NCBI GenBank assembly: GCA_028870665.1
Contig: JAGWPB010000032.1
Span: 1-33,728, forward strand
DNA from: Lysobacteraceae bacterium
Lineage (GTDB): Bacteria > Pseudomonadota > Gammaproteobacteria > Xanthomonadales > Rhodanobacteraceae
Reading direction: 5' to 3'
Length of the DNA: 33,728 nt
The first letter of the stretch is position 1, and the number at the start of each line of letters is the position of its first letter. Under the pieces are notes generated by a model, which saw nothing but the letters and a program-made list of their open reading frames with translations, did no database searches and was not told the origin of the DNA. Position numbers and translations under genes: made by a program. Positions 1-8,332 of this stretch are shown here, piece by piece.

Positions 1-526
1 CGGGGCCGAGGATGTGGCCGGGCTGCAGCACCGCCGTACCGATGCGCCCGGCCCGGTCGGCAGCCAGCACCTGCGCTTCGGCCAGCGCCTTGGTGTGCGC
101 GTAATGGATCGGACCATCGATGCCGAGCCGCGGCAGCGTCTCGTCGATCGGCCGGTCTTCGACCAAGCCGTACACCGCGACGCTCGAGGTGTGCACGAAG
201 CGCGGCACGCCGGCGGCGATCGCTGCCGCCAGCACCGCCGCCGTTCCGTCGACGTTGACGGCGTATTGGCGCGCGTGCAGGCAGTGCCATGGCGTGGTGT
301 CGGCGGCGACGTGGAAGACGGTATCGGGTGCCGGTGCCAGCGCCCGCGTCAGCGCGGCCGCGTCGCCGAGATCGCCCTCGACGACCGTCACGCCGACGCC
401 GCGCAGCCGCGTCGCGCTGTCCGCCGAATGCGCCAGCGCGCGCACGGCCACGCCATCGGCCTGCAGCGCGGCGACCAGATGCATGCCGAGAAAGCCGCCG
501 GCACCGGTGACGAACGCGGATTGCAT
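1..526 (-). CDS. NAD(P)-dependent epimerase/dehydratase family protein (5' part only)
   Basis: N-terminal 175 residues of an extended short-chain dehydrogenase; the gene runs off the left edge without a stop, so the C-terminal substrate domain is not seen. The Rossmann dinucleotide motif TGAGGFLG lies at residues 7-14. The active-site strand TSSVAVYG is at 113-120, and the catalytic YxxxK (YAHTK) at 142-146. An acidic DLGD at 52-55 probably contacts the cofactor adenine. The family acts on nucleotide sugars, sterols or flavonoid-type alcohols; the substrate cannot be told from this part. The ATG at 524-526 is the first Met ahead of the Rossmann motif. The gene diverges from the MATE gene with only 43 bp between the starts, so the two promoters must overlap. 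Family call is firm, precise function unknown. Confidence 0.88.
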   Translation of the reverse strand, partial: MQSAFVTGAGGFLGMHLVAALQADGVAVRALAHSADSATRLRGVGVTVVEGDLGDAAALTRALAPAPDTVFHVAADTTPWHCLHARQYAVNVDGTAAVLAAAIAAGVPRFVHTSSVAVYGLVEDRPIDETLPRLGIDGPIHYAHTKALAEAQVLAADRAGRIGTAVLQPGHILGP

Positions 527-569
527 GGCGCAGCCCTTATCATCGGGCGCCCGAACGAGCTCCCCGTCG

Positions 570-1928
570 ATGATTGTAGGTCCGGACCGCGCCCGCACGC
601 TCAGCGAAACCGGCGCCACCCTGCGGCTGGCGCTGCCGCTGATCGCCGGTCAGCTGTCGGCGGTCGGCTCCAGCGCGGTCGACGCGCTGTTCGCCGGCCA
701 CTATTCGGCGCACGTGCTGGCGGCGGTGGCGGTGGGTGCCAGCCTGTGGTCGCTGGCGATCGTGACCGCGATCGGCGTGCTGATGGCTCTGCCGCCGTCG
801 GTGGCGCATCTGGACGGCGCCGATCGGCGTGCCGAGGTCGGCCCGCTGTTCCGCCAGGCCCTGTGGCTGGCGTTGGCGCTGGGGCTGGCCCTGCTGCTGG
901 GGGTGCGGTACGGCGCGCCGCAGCTGATGCGCCTGACCGGCGTCGACCCGCGGCTGTGGCCGGATGTCACGGCGTTCCTGCACGCGGTCAGCTGGGGCGC
1001 GCCGGCCCTGACCCTGTACTTCGCGTTGCGCGGATTGTCGGAAGGGCTGTCGCTGACGCGACCGACGATGTACTTCGGCTTCCTCGGATTGCTGTTGCTG
1101 GCACCGCTGGACTACGTGCTGATCTACGGCCGGCTCGGCCTGGCGCCGCTGGGCGCGCGCGGCAGCGGCATCGCCACCGCGAGCGCGCTGTGGCTGCAGC
1201 TGGGCGCGTTCGCACTGTATCTGCGCTGGAGCCGGCGCTATCGCGACCTGGCGCTGGGCGCGCGCCTGGAGCGCCCCGACCCGCGTGCCATCGGCGCGCT
1301 GCTGCGGCTGGGTGTGCCGATGGGTATCAGCGTGCTGATGGAGGTCGGACTGTTCGTCGCCGCCGCGCTGCTGATCGCGCGTCTCGGCCAGGATGCCGTC
1401 GCCGGCCACCAGATCGCGCTCAACGTCGCCTCGATCGCGTTCATGGTGCCGCTGGGGCTGGCGATGGCGATCACCGTGCGCGTCGGCCACGCGGCCGGCC
1501 GCGGTGACGGCCGCGGCGTGCGTTACGCCGGCTACTGCGGCATCGCCCTGACCCTGCTGACGCAGAGCGTGTCGACGACGCTGATGCTGACGTTGCCGCA
1601 CGCGATCGCCGCGCTCTATACCGGCGATGCGCGGGTGATCGCGATGGCCGCGCCGCTGCTGGTCCTGGCCGGGCTGTTCCAGTTCGCCGACGGCATCCAG
1701 GTGGCGTCCAATGGCGCCCTGCGCGGGCTCAAGGACACCCGGGTGCCGATGCTGATCACCAGCCTCGCCTACTGGGGCATCGGCATGCCGGTCGGCGCGT
1801 GGCTGGCTTTCGGCCGAGGCCTCGGCGCGCGCGGCATCTGGATGGGCCTGATCGCCGGGCTGTCGGCGGCGGCGGTGCTGCTGTTCACGCGCTTTGCACG
1901 CCTCGCGCGGCGGACGCGCCCGGCATGA
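570..1928 (+). CDS. MATE family multidrug/toxin efflux transporter
   Basis: A 452-residue inner-membrane protein with about twelve hydrophobic segments in two similar halves, the size and layout of MATE (NorM/MdtK) antiporters. These export cationic drugs and metabolites in exchange for Na+ or H+. Family-type stretches are LALPLIAGQLSAVGSSAVDALFAG near residues 20-45, the second-half repeat LRLGVPMGISVLMEVGLF near 247-264, and VAGHQIALNVASIAFMVPLG near 276-295. The frame stays open upstream to 120, but that part antisenses the epimerase gene. The ATG at 570 sits directly before the first membrane segment and is the sensible start. The ribosome site is weak. A TATCAT -10-like hexamer lies at 538-543. 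Substrate unknown. Confidence 0.93.
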   Translation: MIVGPDRARTLSETGATLRLALPLIAGQLSAVGSSAVDALFAGHYSAHVLAAVAVGASLWSLAIVTAIGVLMALPPSVAHLDGADRRAEVGPLFRQALWLALALGLALLLGVRYGAPQLMRLTGVDPRLWPDVTAFLHAVSWGAPALTLYFALRGLSEGLSLTRPTMYFGFLGLLLLAPLDYVLIYGRLGLAPLGARGSGIATASALWLQLGAFALYLRWSRRYRDLALGARLERPDPRAIGALLRLGVPMGISVLMEVGLFVAAALLIARLGQDAVAGHQIALNVASIAFMVPLGLAMAITVRVGHAAGRGDGRGVRYAGYCGIALTLLTQSVSTTLMLTLPHAIAALYTGDARVIAMAAPLLVLAGLFQFADGIQVASNGALRGLKDTRVPMLITSLAYWGIGMPVGAWLAFGRGLGARGIWMGLIAGLSAAAVLLFTRFARLARRTRPA

Positions 1929-2087
1929 CCAGGCTGTGCATCGATTCGCGCTGCCGTCCGCTGCGCGCGGGTGCGCAGTCCAAGAGACGCAATGTGCTGC
2001 GACTCCGTCCGCTGCGCGGGCCTGCGCTGCGTAGGCGCTTGCACCAGCGCCGCGTTTTCCGGGCGACGCACCCGTGACCTTGAGCGG

Positions 2088-2116
2088 ATGACGCCCGCAC
2101 CGCGCTCGGCTAGGCT
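2088..2116 (+). promoter_or_regulatory. Putative sigma-70 type promoter of sppA
   Basis: ATGACG at 2088-2093 (4 of 6 to the -35 consensus) and TAGGCT at 2111-2116 (-10-like) are 17 bp apart. The -10 lies 27 bp before the sppA ATG and just ahead of an AGGGGAA ribosome site at 2131-2137. The spacing is right but both boxes are weak. The same kind of -10 hexamer recurs before other genes in the window. Confidence 0.4.
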
Positions 2117-2143
2117 CGTCCGATCCGGGCAGGGGAACGCGAC

Positions 2144-4000
2144 ATGGCCGACGGCAGGCGCAACGGATTTCTGGGTTTTCTCGGCGTGCTCTGGCGCGGG
2201 CTGGACTTTACCCGGCGCGCGTTCCTGAATCTGGTGTTCTTCGCCATCGTCGCGATCATCGTGGTCGCGGCCATGAAGGGCGCACCGGTGGTGCGACCCG
2301 ACAGCGTGCTGGTGCTGCATCCCGAAGGCACCCTGGTCGAGCAATACAGCGTCGATCCCGCCGCGCGTGCGCTGGCCGCGCTCTCGGGCGGCACCAGCCG
2401 GCAGGTGCAGTTGCGTGACCTGCTGCGGGTGATCGACGTCGCGCGCGGCGACCCGCGCATCAAGATGATCCTGCTCGAGCCGCAGGATCTGTCCGCCGGC
2501 GGCTTTGCCGCGCTGCATGAGCTGGGCGCCGCGCTCGACCGATTCCGCGCCAGCGGCAAGAAGGTGATCGTCTGGGCGCCCGATTTCGATCAGTTGCAGT
2601 ATTACCTGGCGGTGCACGCCGATCGCGTCCTGATGGATCCGCAGGGCAGCCTGATGATCACCGGGCTGGGCAGCTACCGCCTGTACTACAAGGATCTGCT
2701 CGACAAGCTCGGCGTGGTCGTGCACCTGTTCCGCGTCGGCCAGTTCAAGTCGGCGGCCGAGCCCTATATCCTGGACGGTCCCTCACCTGCCGCGCAGCAA
2801 GCCGACGGCTCCTGGCTGGGCGGACTCTGGAACGCGTGGATCGCCGAGGTCGCCGAGGCGCGGCATCTCGATCCGGCGCGGCTGACGCAGCAGATCGACG
2901 CCATGCCGCAGCAGGTGGCGGCGGCGCACGGCGATCTCGCGCGCATGGCGCTCAACGAGCATCTGGTGGATGGCCTGGTCACGCGCGGCGAGCTGGTTGC
3001 CGAACTGCGCAAGGACGGCGTGCCGGCGGGCGATCAGGGCCATGGCATCCGCGGCATCGGCTTCACGCCCTACCTGGCCGCGATCAACCGCACCGATGCC
3101 GTGCCCAGCAGCGGTCCCGGCGTGGCGGTGGTGGTGGCTGAGGGCGAGATCGTGCCCGGGCGCCAGCAGCCCGGCACCATCGGCGGCGATGCCACCGCGC
3201 GGCTGATCCGCGAGGCGCGCGAGAACCCTGACGTCAAGGCCCTGGTGCTGCGCGTGAATTCGCCCGGCGGCGCGGTATTTCCCGCCGAGCTGATCCGCCG
3301 CGAGGTGCAGCTGACGCGTGCGGCGGGCAAGCCGGTCATCGTGTCGATGGGCGATGTCGCCGCCAGCGGCGGTTACTGGATCTCGATGGACGCCAACCGC
3401 ATCCTCGCCGAGCCCGACACCATCACCGGCTCGATCGGCATCTTCGGTCTGTTCTTCAACATCCCCGACACGCTCGCCAAGATCGGCGTGCATGCGGGCG
3501 GCGTCGGCACCACCCCGTGGGCGGGCGCGCTCGATGTCACCCGACCGCTGGATCCGCAGGTCGGGCAGATGATCCAGGCCAGCATCGACAAGGGCTACCG
3601 CGATTTCGTCGGCGGCGTCGCCAGGGCCCGCGGCAAGAGTTTTGCCGACATCGACGCCATCGCCCAGGGGCGCGTCTGGACCGGCCAGCAGGCCTTGAAG
3701 CGCGGACTGGTCGATCAGCTGGGCGGCCTGCAGGCGGCGATCCGCCTCGCCGCCGGCGACGCCAAGCTGGGCGACCATTACAGCGTGCGCTACATGGAAA
3801 AGCCGCCGGGCGCGTTCGGCCGATTCCTGCTCGACATGAGCAACAGCGCGATGGCGCGGTTCGCCCTCGCGCACGGCGTGCGCCTGCCGGCGTGGGTCGC
3901 CGCCCTGGCGCCGCAAGCCGGTGCCGATCTCGGACTGCTCGCCCACGCCAGCGCCGGCAAGCCCAATATCTACGCGTACTGCTTCTGCACGCCGCGTTGA
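2144..4000 (+). CDS. sppA: Signal peptide peptidase SppA, 67 kDa type
   Basis: Membrane-anchored serine protease that degrades signal peptides left in the inner membrane. At 618 residues it has the full tandem SppA architecture. A single membrane anchor spans about residues 28-46. The N-terminal ClpP-like domain carries the general base in GQFKSAAEP, Lys202. The C-terminal domain carries the nucleophile in GDVAASGGYW, Ser408. These match the Ser/Lys dyad of E. coli SppA (Lys209, Ser409) in position and surroundings. The C-terminal domain also has the family stretch VLRVNSPGG at 368-376. The start is supported by AGGGGAA ahead of the ATG. The gene stands alone, 215 bp after the MATE gene, and converges on the diguanylate cyclase gene. 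Confidence 0.96.
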   Translation: MADGRRNGFLGFLGVLWRGLDFTRRAFLNLVFFAIVAIIVVAAMKGAPVVRPDSVLVLHPEGTLVEQYSVDPAARALAALSGGTSRQVQLRDLLRVIDVARGDPRIKMILLEPQDLSAGGFAALHELGAALDRFRASGKKVIVWAPDFDQLQYYLAVHADRVLMDPQGSLMITGLGSYRLYYKDLLDKLGVVVHLFRVGQFKSAAEPYILDGPSPAAQQADGSWLGGLWNAWIAEVAEARHLDPARLTQQIDAMPQQVAAAHGDLARMALNEHLVDGLVTRGELVAELRKDGVPAGDQGHGIRGIGFTPYLAAINRTDAVPSSGPGVAVVVAEGEIVPGRQQPGTIGGDATARLIREARENPDVKALVLRVNSPGGAVFPAELIRREVQLTRAAGKPVIVSMGDVAASGGYWISMDANRILAEPDTITGSIGIFGLFFNIPDTLAKIGVHAGGVGTTPWAGALDVTRPLDPQVGQMIQASIDKGYRDFVGGVARARGKSFADIDAIAQGRVWTGQQALKRGLVDQLGGLQAAIRLAAGDAKLGDHYSVRYMEKPPGAFGRFLLDMSNSAMARFALAHGVRLPAWVAALAPQAGADLGLLAHASAGKPNIYAYCFCTPR

Positions 4001-4042
4001 GCGGATGATTCCGGGACGCGCTCGCGGGCAGCTGCGGACACG

Positions 4043-4059
4043 GCCCGCGGTCCGCGGGC
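4043..4059. repeat. Perfect 8-bp GC inverted repeat between convergent genes
   Basis: GCCCGCGG at 4043-4050 and CCGCGGGC at 4052-4059 pair perfectly around one central base. It lies in the 107-bp gap between the ends of sppA and the diguanylate cyclase gene. No U tract follows on either strand. It may be a folded RNA end, a Rho-assisted terminator or a protein site. Confidence 0.6.
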
Positions 4060-4063
4060 TGCC

Positions 4064-4092
4064 GCGCGCGGCGCGTCGCGCGCGCCGCGCGC
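4064..4092. terminator. 12-bp GC stem-loop, possible bidirectional transcription end
   Basis: Bases 4064-4075 and 4081-4092 are perfectly complementary (12 bp, all G-C) around a 5-base loop. This is the stronger of two hairpins between convergent sppA and the diguanylate cyclase gene. There is no run of T on either side, so it is not a classical intrinsic terminator. Position and stability suggest it helps end or protect both transcripts. Confidence 0.45.
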
Positions 4093-4107
4093 CCGCGGTC
4101 GAGCCGC

Positions 4108-5916
4108 TCAACTCGCCGGCGAGGAGCCGCCGCGCTCGGTGGCGCGACGGGCCAGCAGGGTCTGGTCGGCGCGATGCACGGTCGTCTCCAGGACCTCGTC
4201 GCCCTCACGCAGGGCCACGCCCACCGAGAAGCCGATGCCGATCTCGCTCAGCGCATCCGCGCCGAGGCGCGAGGCGACTTCGCGCAGCACTTCGCCGCTG
4301 GTTTCGGGCAGCAGCAGCATGAACTCGTCGCCGCCGAGCCGCACGACCGCGTCGCCCTGACGCGAGTGCCGGCGCAGGAAACGCGCCAGGTCCACCAGGA
4401 TCTCGTCCCCGCGCTGATGGCCGTAGGTGTCGTTGAAGTGCTTGAAGCGGTCGATGTCGACCACCACGCAGCCCCAGACCTGGTCGGGGCGGGCGTGCGA
4501 GGCGAAGTCGTCCAGGTAGCGCCGGTTGTACGACTGCGTCAGCGGATCGCGCAGCAGCTGCTCGCGCAGATGCGTCTCGTAGGCCTGGCGCAGGGTGATG
4601 TCCTGCGCGGCGACCAGCGCGTAAGGCCTGGGGTCGGCGTCCGGGTAGTACAGGCTGCGGTACTGCCAGACGCGGCGTTCACCGCTGCGCGCGGCGAAGT
4701 GCAGCATGCCCGCGTCACGGCGCTGGCGGCGCAGTCGATCGAGCTGGGTCGCGACCATTTCCTGGGCGTCTTCCGGCACCAGATCGACCAGGCGCCGGCC
4801 GATCAGTTCGTCCGGCTCGACGCCGAGTGCGCCGGCCATGGCGGCATTGACGCTCAGCAGGCGGCCATCGACGTCCTGCGTCCAGACCAGACCGAGACCG
4901 GCGTCGAACAGGTCGCGATAGCGGCGCGCCAGATCCTCGAGCTCGCGCACGCGCATCTGCTCGACGCCGCTGGCGCAAACCACCAGTACCCGCGCCGGAC
5001 GCCCGCCGTAGAGCGTCTCGGTGGCATGCACCTCGACGTCGAAGGTGTCGCCGAGCTTGTGTCGGTGACGGCGCGCGCGCTCCAGCACGCCGTCGGCCTC
5101 GGGGTCGGCGGCGAGCACGTTGGCCGGCAGGCCGATGATCTCGTCGCGGCCGAAACCGTAGGCCGCCTGCGCGGCGGGATTGGCGGCCAGCAGCGCGTGG
5201 GTGTCGCTGTCGACCACCAGCAGCGGCAGCGGGTGCTGCTCGAACAGCATGCGGTATTCGCTGTCGCGCTGCTCGCGCACGCGCCGCGCCAGCACCTCGG
5301 CGCTGACATCGCGACCGAGGCCGAGGATGCCGTACAGGCGTCCGCGACTGTCATACAGCGGCAGCTTGCTGATCAGGAATTCGCGCTCGCGGCCGTCGCT
5401 GCCGCGCAGGCGCTCGCGGAACACCATCGCCCCGCGCCGATCGAGGGCAGCGGCGGTATGCGCCGCGAAGGCGCGCGCGGTCTCGGCGTCGACCAGATCC
5501 TCGTCGCGACGGCCGATCATCGCCGCCGGCGTGGTCTTGAGCAGGTCGCCGGCGGCGCCGCTGGCGAGCAGATAGCGACCCTCGAGGTCCTTGGCGAACA
5601 CCGCGTCACGCAGCTCGCCGGCCAGGGCGGCCAGCAGGCCCTCGGCGCGCATCAGCCGCCGCTGCACGCGCCGCGCCGCCAGCAGGGCGGCGCCCAGCAG
5701 CAGCACGCCGAGGCTGGCGCTAAGCCAGCTCAACAGCGACTCCGAGCCGAAATCCGGACTCAACGGGCTGGGTGCCAGGTACAGCGCGAGTCCGGCCAGC
5801 GGCAGCAGCGCCAGCAGGCCGGCCGGCAGCCGTCGCGCCCACGCGCCGACGGCCGAATCCGGCACGTGACCCTCGAGATCCAGACGGTCTGAAGTGCGTT
5901 CCAAGCCCTGCCCCAT
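4108..5916 (-). CDS. Membrane-anchored PAS-PAS-PAS-GGDEF diguanylate cyclase
   Basis: Makes cyclic di-GMP from two GTP. Numbering is from the ATG at 5914-5916 (602 residues). Two hydrophobic segments lie near 31-47 and 62-81. Two or three PAS-type modules follow (about 90-210, 218-325 and 330-445), with typical ends such as GLGRDVSAE and VAAQDITLRQ. The C-terminal GGDEF domain begins DPLTQSYNRRYLDD. The active-site RLGGDEF is intact at about 526-532, and an RxxD (RQGD) lies five residues ahead of GGDEF, so the product-inhibition I-site is present. The cyclase should be active and feedback-inhibited. The frame also opens from a TTG at 5973, adding 19 residues. That stretch looks unlike a domain, so I prefer the ATG, though neither start has a strong ribosome site. 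The signal sensed is unknown. Confidence 0.92.
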   Translation of the reverse strand: MGQGLERTSDRLDLEGHVPDSAVGAWARRLPAGLLALLPLAGLALYLAPSPLSPDFGSESLLSWLSASLGVLLLGAALLAARRVQRRLMRAEGLLAALAGELRDAVFAKDLEGRYLLASGAAGDLLKTTPAAMIGRRDEDLVDAETARAFAAHTAAALDRRGAMVFRERLRGSDGREREFLISKLPLYDSRGRLYGILGLGRDVSAEVLARRVREQRDSEYRMLFEQHPLPLLVVDSDTHALLAANPAAQAAYGFGRDEIIGLPANVLAADPEADGVLERARRHRHKLGDTFDVEVHATETLYGGRPARVLVVCASGVEQMRVRELEDLARRYRDLFDAGLGLVWTQDVDGRLLSVNAAMAGALGVEPDELIGRRLVDLVPEDAQEMVATQLDRLRRQRRDAGMLHFAARSGERRVWQYRSLYYPDADPRPYALVAAQDITLRQAYETHLREQLLRDPLTQSYNRRYLDDFASHARPDQVWGCVVVDIDRFKHFNDTYGHQRGDEILVDLARFLRRHSRQGDAVVRLGGDEFMLLLPETSGEVLREVASRLGADALSEIGIGFSVGVALREGDEVLETTVHRADQTLLARRATERGGSSPAS

Positions 5917-6061
5917 CGCCGCGCTTCGTGCGCCGCGCCACGCCACCCCAAGGCGGCTGTCGTGCCGGATCAAGCAATTCCCGTGCAGATTGGCGTTGGC
6001 GCTGAGGTTGTGGCACGTTTGTTTACGCCTGTGTCGCCGCTGTCACAAGGATGCCGCGCGC

Positions 6062-6982
6062 TCAATCGCGCATCAGGGTCGACTTGCCGAACAGGCTCTC
6101 GACCAGATCCACGGCCAGTTGCGCGGTGCGATTGCGGGTGTCGAAGGCGGGATTGAGCTCCATGATGTCGAGCGAGCCCAGTCGACCGCTGTCGGCGATC
6201 ATCTCCATGCACAGCTGCGCCTCGCGGTAGTTCGGCCCGCCCGGCACCGTGGTGCCGACGCCGGGAGCGATCTCGGGATCAAGGAAATCGACGTCGAAGC
6301 TGACATGCAGGTGGGTGTCGGCAGCGACCCCGGCGAGGGCGCGCTCCAGCACCCGTTTCATGCCGATCTCGTCGATCGTGCGCATGTCGTAGATGTCCAG
6401 GCCGACATCGTGCACCAGGCGCTTCTCGCCGGGATCGACCGAGCGGATGCCGATCTGGCGGATCATGGCCGGATCCAGCGTCGGCACACTGCCGCCCAGC
6501 CCGGTCAGCGCCTGCGGGCCGTTGCCGCACAGGCAGGCCACCGGCATGCCGTGGAGGTTGCCCGAGGGCGTGATCGTCGACGTGTTGAAGTCGGCGTGCG
6601 CGTCCAGCCACAGCACGCGCAGGCGCTTGCCGCGTGCCCGGCAGTGCCGCGCGACCGCGGTGATCGAGCCGATCGCGAGACAGTGATCGCCACCGAGCAG
6701 GATCGGCAGCCGGCCGGCGTCGAGTTCGGTGCCGACGGCGTCCAGCACGGCGCGGTTCCAGGCGACCACGGCGTCGAGGTGACGGTAGCCATCCCGCGGC
6801 GGCAGCCAGGGATTGACCGGGCCGGACAGGTTGCCGCGATCGCTGACCTGCAGGCCGCGTGCGGCCAGCGCCTCGGCCAGGCCGGCCACGCGCAGGGCCT
6901 CGGGCCCCATCGACGCACCGCGGTGGCCGGCACCGATGTCGGTCGGTGCACCGATGAGCACGACGGGCGGAAAGGTTCGCAT
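6062..6982 (-). CDS. rocF: Arginase
   Basis: Hydrolyses L-arginine to ornithine and urea with a two-manganese centre. All metal ligands are visible in the 306-residue protein: His100 in GGDH, Asp127/His129/Asp131 in DAHAD, and Asp230/Asp232 in SFDVDFLDP. The substrate-loop signature DFNTSTITPSGNLHGMP (131-147) is of the arginase kind rather than the agmatinase kind. Length is normal. The ATG at 6980-6982 is chosen because an AGGTG ribosome site stands just before it; longer in-frame starts add only unrelated residues. It lies downstream of the Hpt gene on the same strand with an 83-bp gap. No other arginine gene is nearby, so it probably works in arginine catabolism or nitrogen release as a single unit. 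Confidence 0.95.
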   Translation of the reverse strand: MRTFPPVVLIGAPTDIGAGHRGASMGPEALRVAGLAEALAARGLQVSDRGNLSGPVNPWLPPRDGYRHLDAVVAWNRAVLDAVGTELDAGRLPILLGGDHCLAIGSITAVARHCRARGKRLRVLWLDAHADFNTSTITPSGNLHGMPVACLCGNGPQALTGLGGSVPTLDPAMIRQIGIRSVDPGEKRLVHDVGLDIYDMRTIDEIGMKRVLERALAGVAADTHLHVSFDVDFLDPEIAPGVGTTVPGGPNYREAQLCMEMIADSGRLGSLDIMELNPAFDTRNRTAQLAVDLVESLFGKSTLMRD

Positions 6983-7065
6983 CGGCACCTCAGTTCGGGC
7001 GGTGACAGCGCGGGTGACAGGCACCGCGCGCAATCGACAAGCCTAGCGCAACCGCGATGTCGTCT

Positions 7066-7398
7066 TCATCCCGCCGGCTTGGCCGCCGCCAACGCCTCGC
7101 GCAGGGCCGCCACCAGCGGTGCCAGCAGCCCGCGGTCGCGGCAGGCCGTCTTGCCGCCGAGGCGGGTGTCGAGCGCACGCGCGGCCGCGCCCAGCGCCTC
7201 GAAACCGTAATTGGGTGCCGAGCCGCTCAGTCGATGCGCCAGCGTGCGCAGCGCCAGCCACGCTTCGTCCGTGGCCGCGTCGGCACAGGCGGCCCACAGG
7301 CGCTCGAGGTCGGCCTGCTTGTCCGGCAGCGCGGCGACATAGACGCGCGTCAGCGCGGCCAGCCGCGCCTCGTAGTCGTACTCGTCCGCTGGCGGCAT
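7066..7398 (-). CDS. Stand-alone Hpt (histidine phosphotransfer) domain protein
   Basis: A 110-residue, largely helical cytoplasmic protein. The central motif LAHRLSGSAPNYGFEALGAAARALD has the Hpt layout, with His55 as the expected phospho-accepting residue. The SGSA/NYG stretch behind it packs the four-helix bundle. Such proteins pass phosphate between hybrid sensor kinases and response regulators. No hybrid kinase or receiver is adjacent, so its partners lie elsewhere. It is preceded by tRNA-Thr and followed by arginase on the same strand. The ATG at 7396-7398 has only a weak ribosome site. The domain call is firm, the pathway unknown. Confidence 0.85.
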   Translation of the reverse strand: MPPADEYDYEARLAALTRVYVAALPDKQADLERLWAACADAATDEAWLALRTLAHRLSGSAPNYGFEALGAAARALDTRLGGKTACRDRGLLAPLVAALREALAAAKPAG

Positions 7399-7439
7399 GC
7401 TCGGGTCTCGGTCGCGTCGCGGCGCAGCCGCTGGAGGAC

Positions 7440-7515
7440 TGGTGCCGGCAGCCCGAATCGAACGGGCGACCTACCGCTTACAAGGCGGTTGCTCTACCGA
7501 CTGAGCTATGCCGGC
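7440..7515 (-). tRNA. tRNA-Thr (anticodon TGT)
   Basis: Reads 5' to 3' on the minus strand. The 7-bp acceptor stem pairs bases 7509-7515 with 7444-7450. The discriminator A is at 7443 and an encoded CCA at 7440-7442. The anticodon stem ACCGC/GCGGT encloses the loop CTTGTAA, so the anticodon is TGT, reading threonine ACN codons. The T-arm GTTCGATTC is normal. Total length 76 nt with CCA. Confidence 0.97.
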
Positions 7516-7526
7516 ACGAGTGGCGG

Positions 7527-7532
7527 ATTCTA
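7527..7532 (-). promoter_or_regulatory. Putative -10 box of the tRNA-Thr gene
   Basis: On the minus strand TAGAAT (5 of 6 to TATAAT) stands 11 nt before the tRNA 5' end and is followed by a GC-rich stretch, as in stringently controlled tRNA promoters. No good -35 is seen at the expected distance. Confidence 0.5.
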
Positions 7533-7657
7533 GCAGTCGTGCACCGGGGGGCAGTCGGAATCGGCAGCGGACGATCCGGAAGCGCCGCGCCGGCGCGAGC
7601 CGCGCGGATGCCGGCGCGAATCCGGTTCCGGGAGACCGCCTGCGGGCAGTGAGCGGA

Positions 7658-8320
7658 TCAGAAACAGGTGCTGGCGTGCTCGCCGATCGTGTCGGCATTG
7701 GCCACCAGGGTGCGCCAGTCGAAGCCGGGTGCGACCGGCTCGACGAAATCGACGAAATACTGCGGTACCTGCTCGATGCGCTGGCTGAGCGCGGGCTTGA
7801 ATCCCAGCGCCGCGATCTGGGCCTGGCGCCGCTCGGCATTGGCCTGGTCGCGGAACAGCCCGAGCGAGATGGTGTTCTGGCGGTCGCCGGCGGTGACCAC
7901 GTAGTAGTCGCGCACGCCGCGGGTGGCCAGCGCACGCGCGGCGGTGAGCGCCTGTTCGCGCGTGGCCATCGCCGGCAGATAGACCCACCAGCCGCGTGCG
8001 GTCGCGGCCTGCTCCTCGCGGTACTGGATGCGCGGCACGCGCGGATTGAGCGCGTCCAGCGCGGCGCGCATGTCGGCCTCGGTGTCGAACGGACCCAGGG
8101 TCATGCAGCGGTCGCCGGGTTGCGCGGCGCGCGGTGCCTGCGCCAGCTCGGCGGATGGATTGGCCGCGGGCGGCGGCGGCCGTTCGCTGAGCAGGCGCAG
8201 CTCGGTCACGCCGGGATCGGTCGCCGGCGGTCGCGGCGGCGGCCGTTCGCCGAAGACGATCCATGCGGCCACCGTGAGGTTGAGCGCGAGCAGCAGCAGG
8301 AAGGTCAGGCGCAGCAGCAT
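7658..8320 (-). CDS. SPOR domain-containing membrane protein
   Basis: A 220-residue protein with one N-terminal membrane segment (about 4-23), a Pro-rich linker (27-54), and SPOR-type sequence from about residue 70 to 195. Typical SPOR features are CMTLGPFDTEADM (72-84), WWVYLPAMATREQAL (111-125) and SLGLFRDQANAERR (152-165). SPOR domains bind glycan strands stripped of stem peptides at division septa, so it probably acts in the periplasm at the cell wall. It is the last member of the plsY-birA-coaX run, starting 12 bp after the coaX stop. The same gene order is, from memory, usual in Xanthomonadales. The precise role is unknown. Confidence 0.88.
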   Translation of the reverse strand: MLLRLTFLLLLALNLTVAAWIVFGERPPPRPPATDPGVTELRLLSERPPPPAANPSAELAQAPRAAQPGDRCMTLGPFDTEADMRAALDALNPRVPRIQYREEQAATARGWWVYLPAMATREQALTAARALATRGVRDYYVVTAGDRQNTISLGLFRDQANAERRQAQIAALGFKPALSQRIEQVPQYFVDFVEPVAPGFDWRTLVANADTIGEHASTCF

Positions 8321-8332
8321 GATGGTGCGAGT

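Noticed and set aside
2764-4111. Large open frames antisense and out of frame to sppA
   Set aside because: sppA has both catalytic residues and full length in the chosen frame; the others are Arg/Ala-rich shadows.
5917-5973. TTG-initiated N-terminal extension of the diguanylate cyclase
   Set aside because: It adds 19 residues with no domain character and no strong ribosome site. The internal ATG at 5914-5916 is simpler, though not proven.
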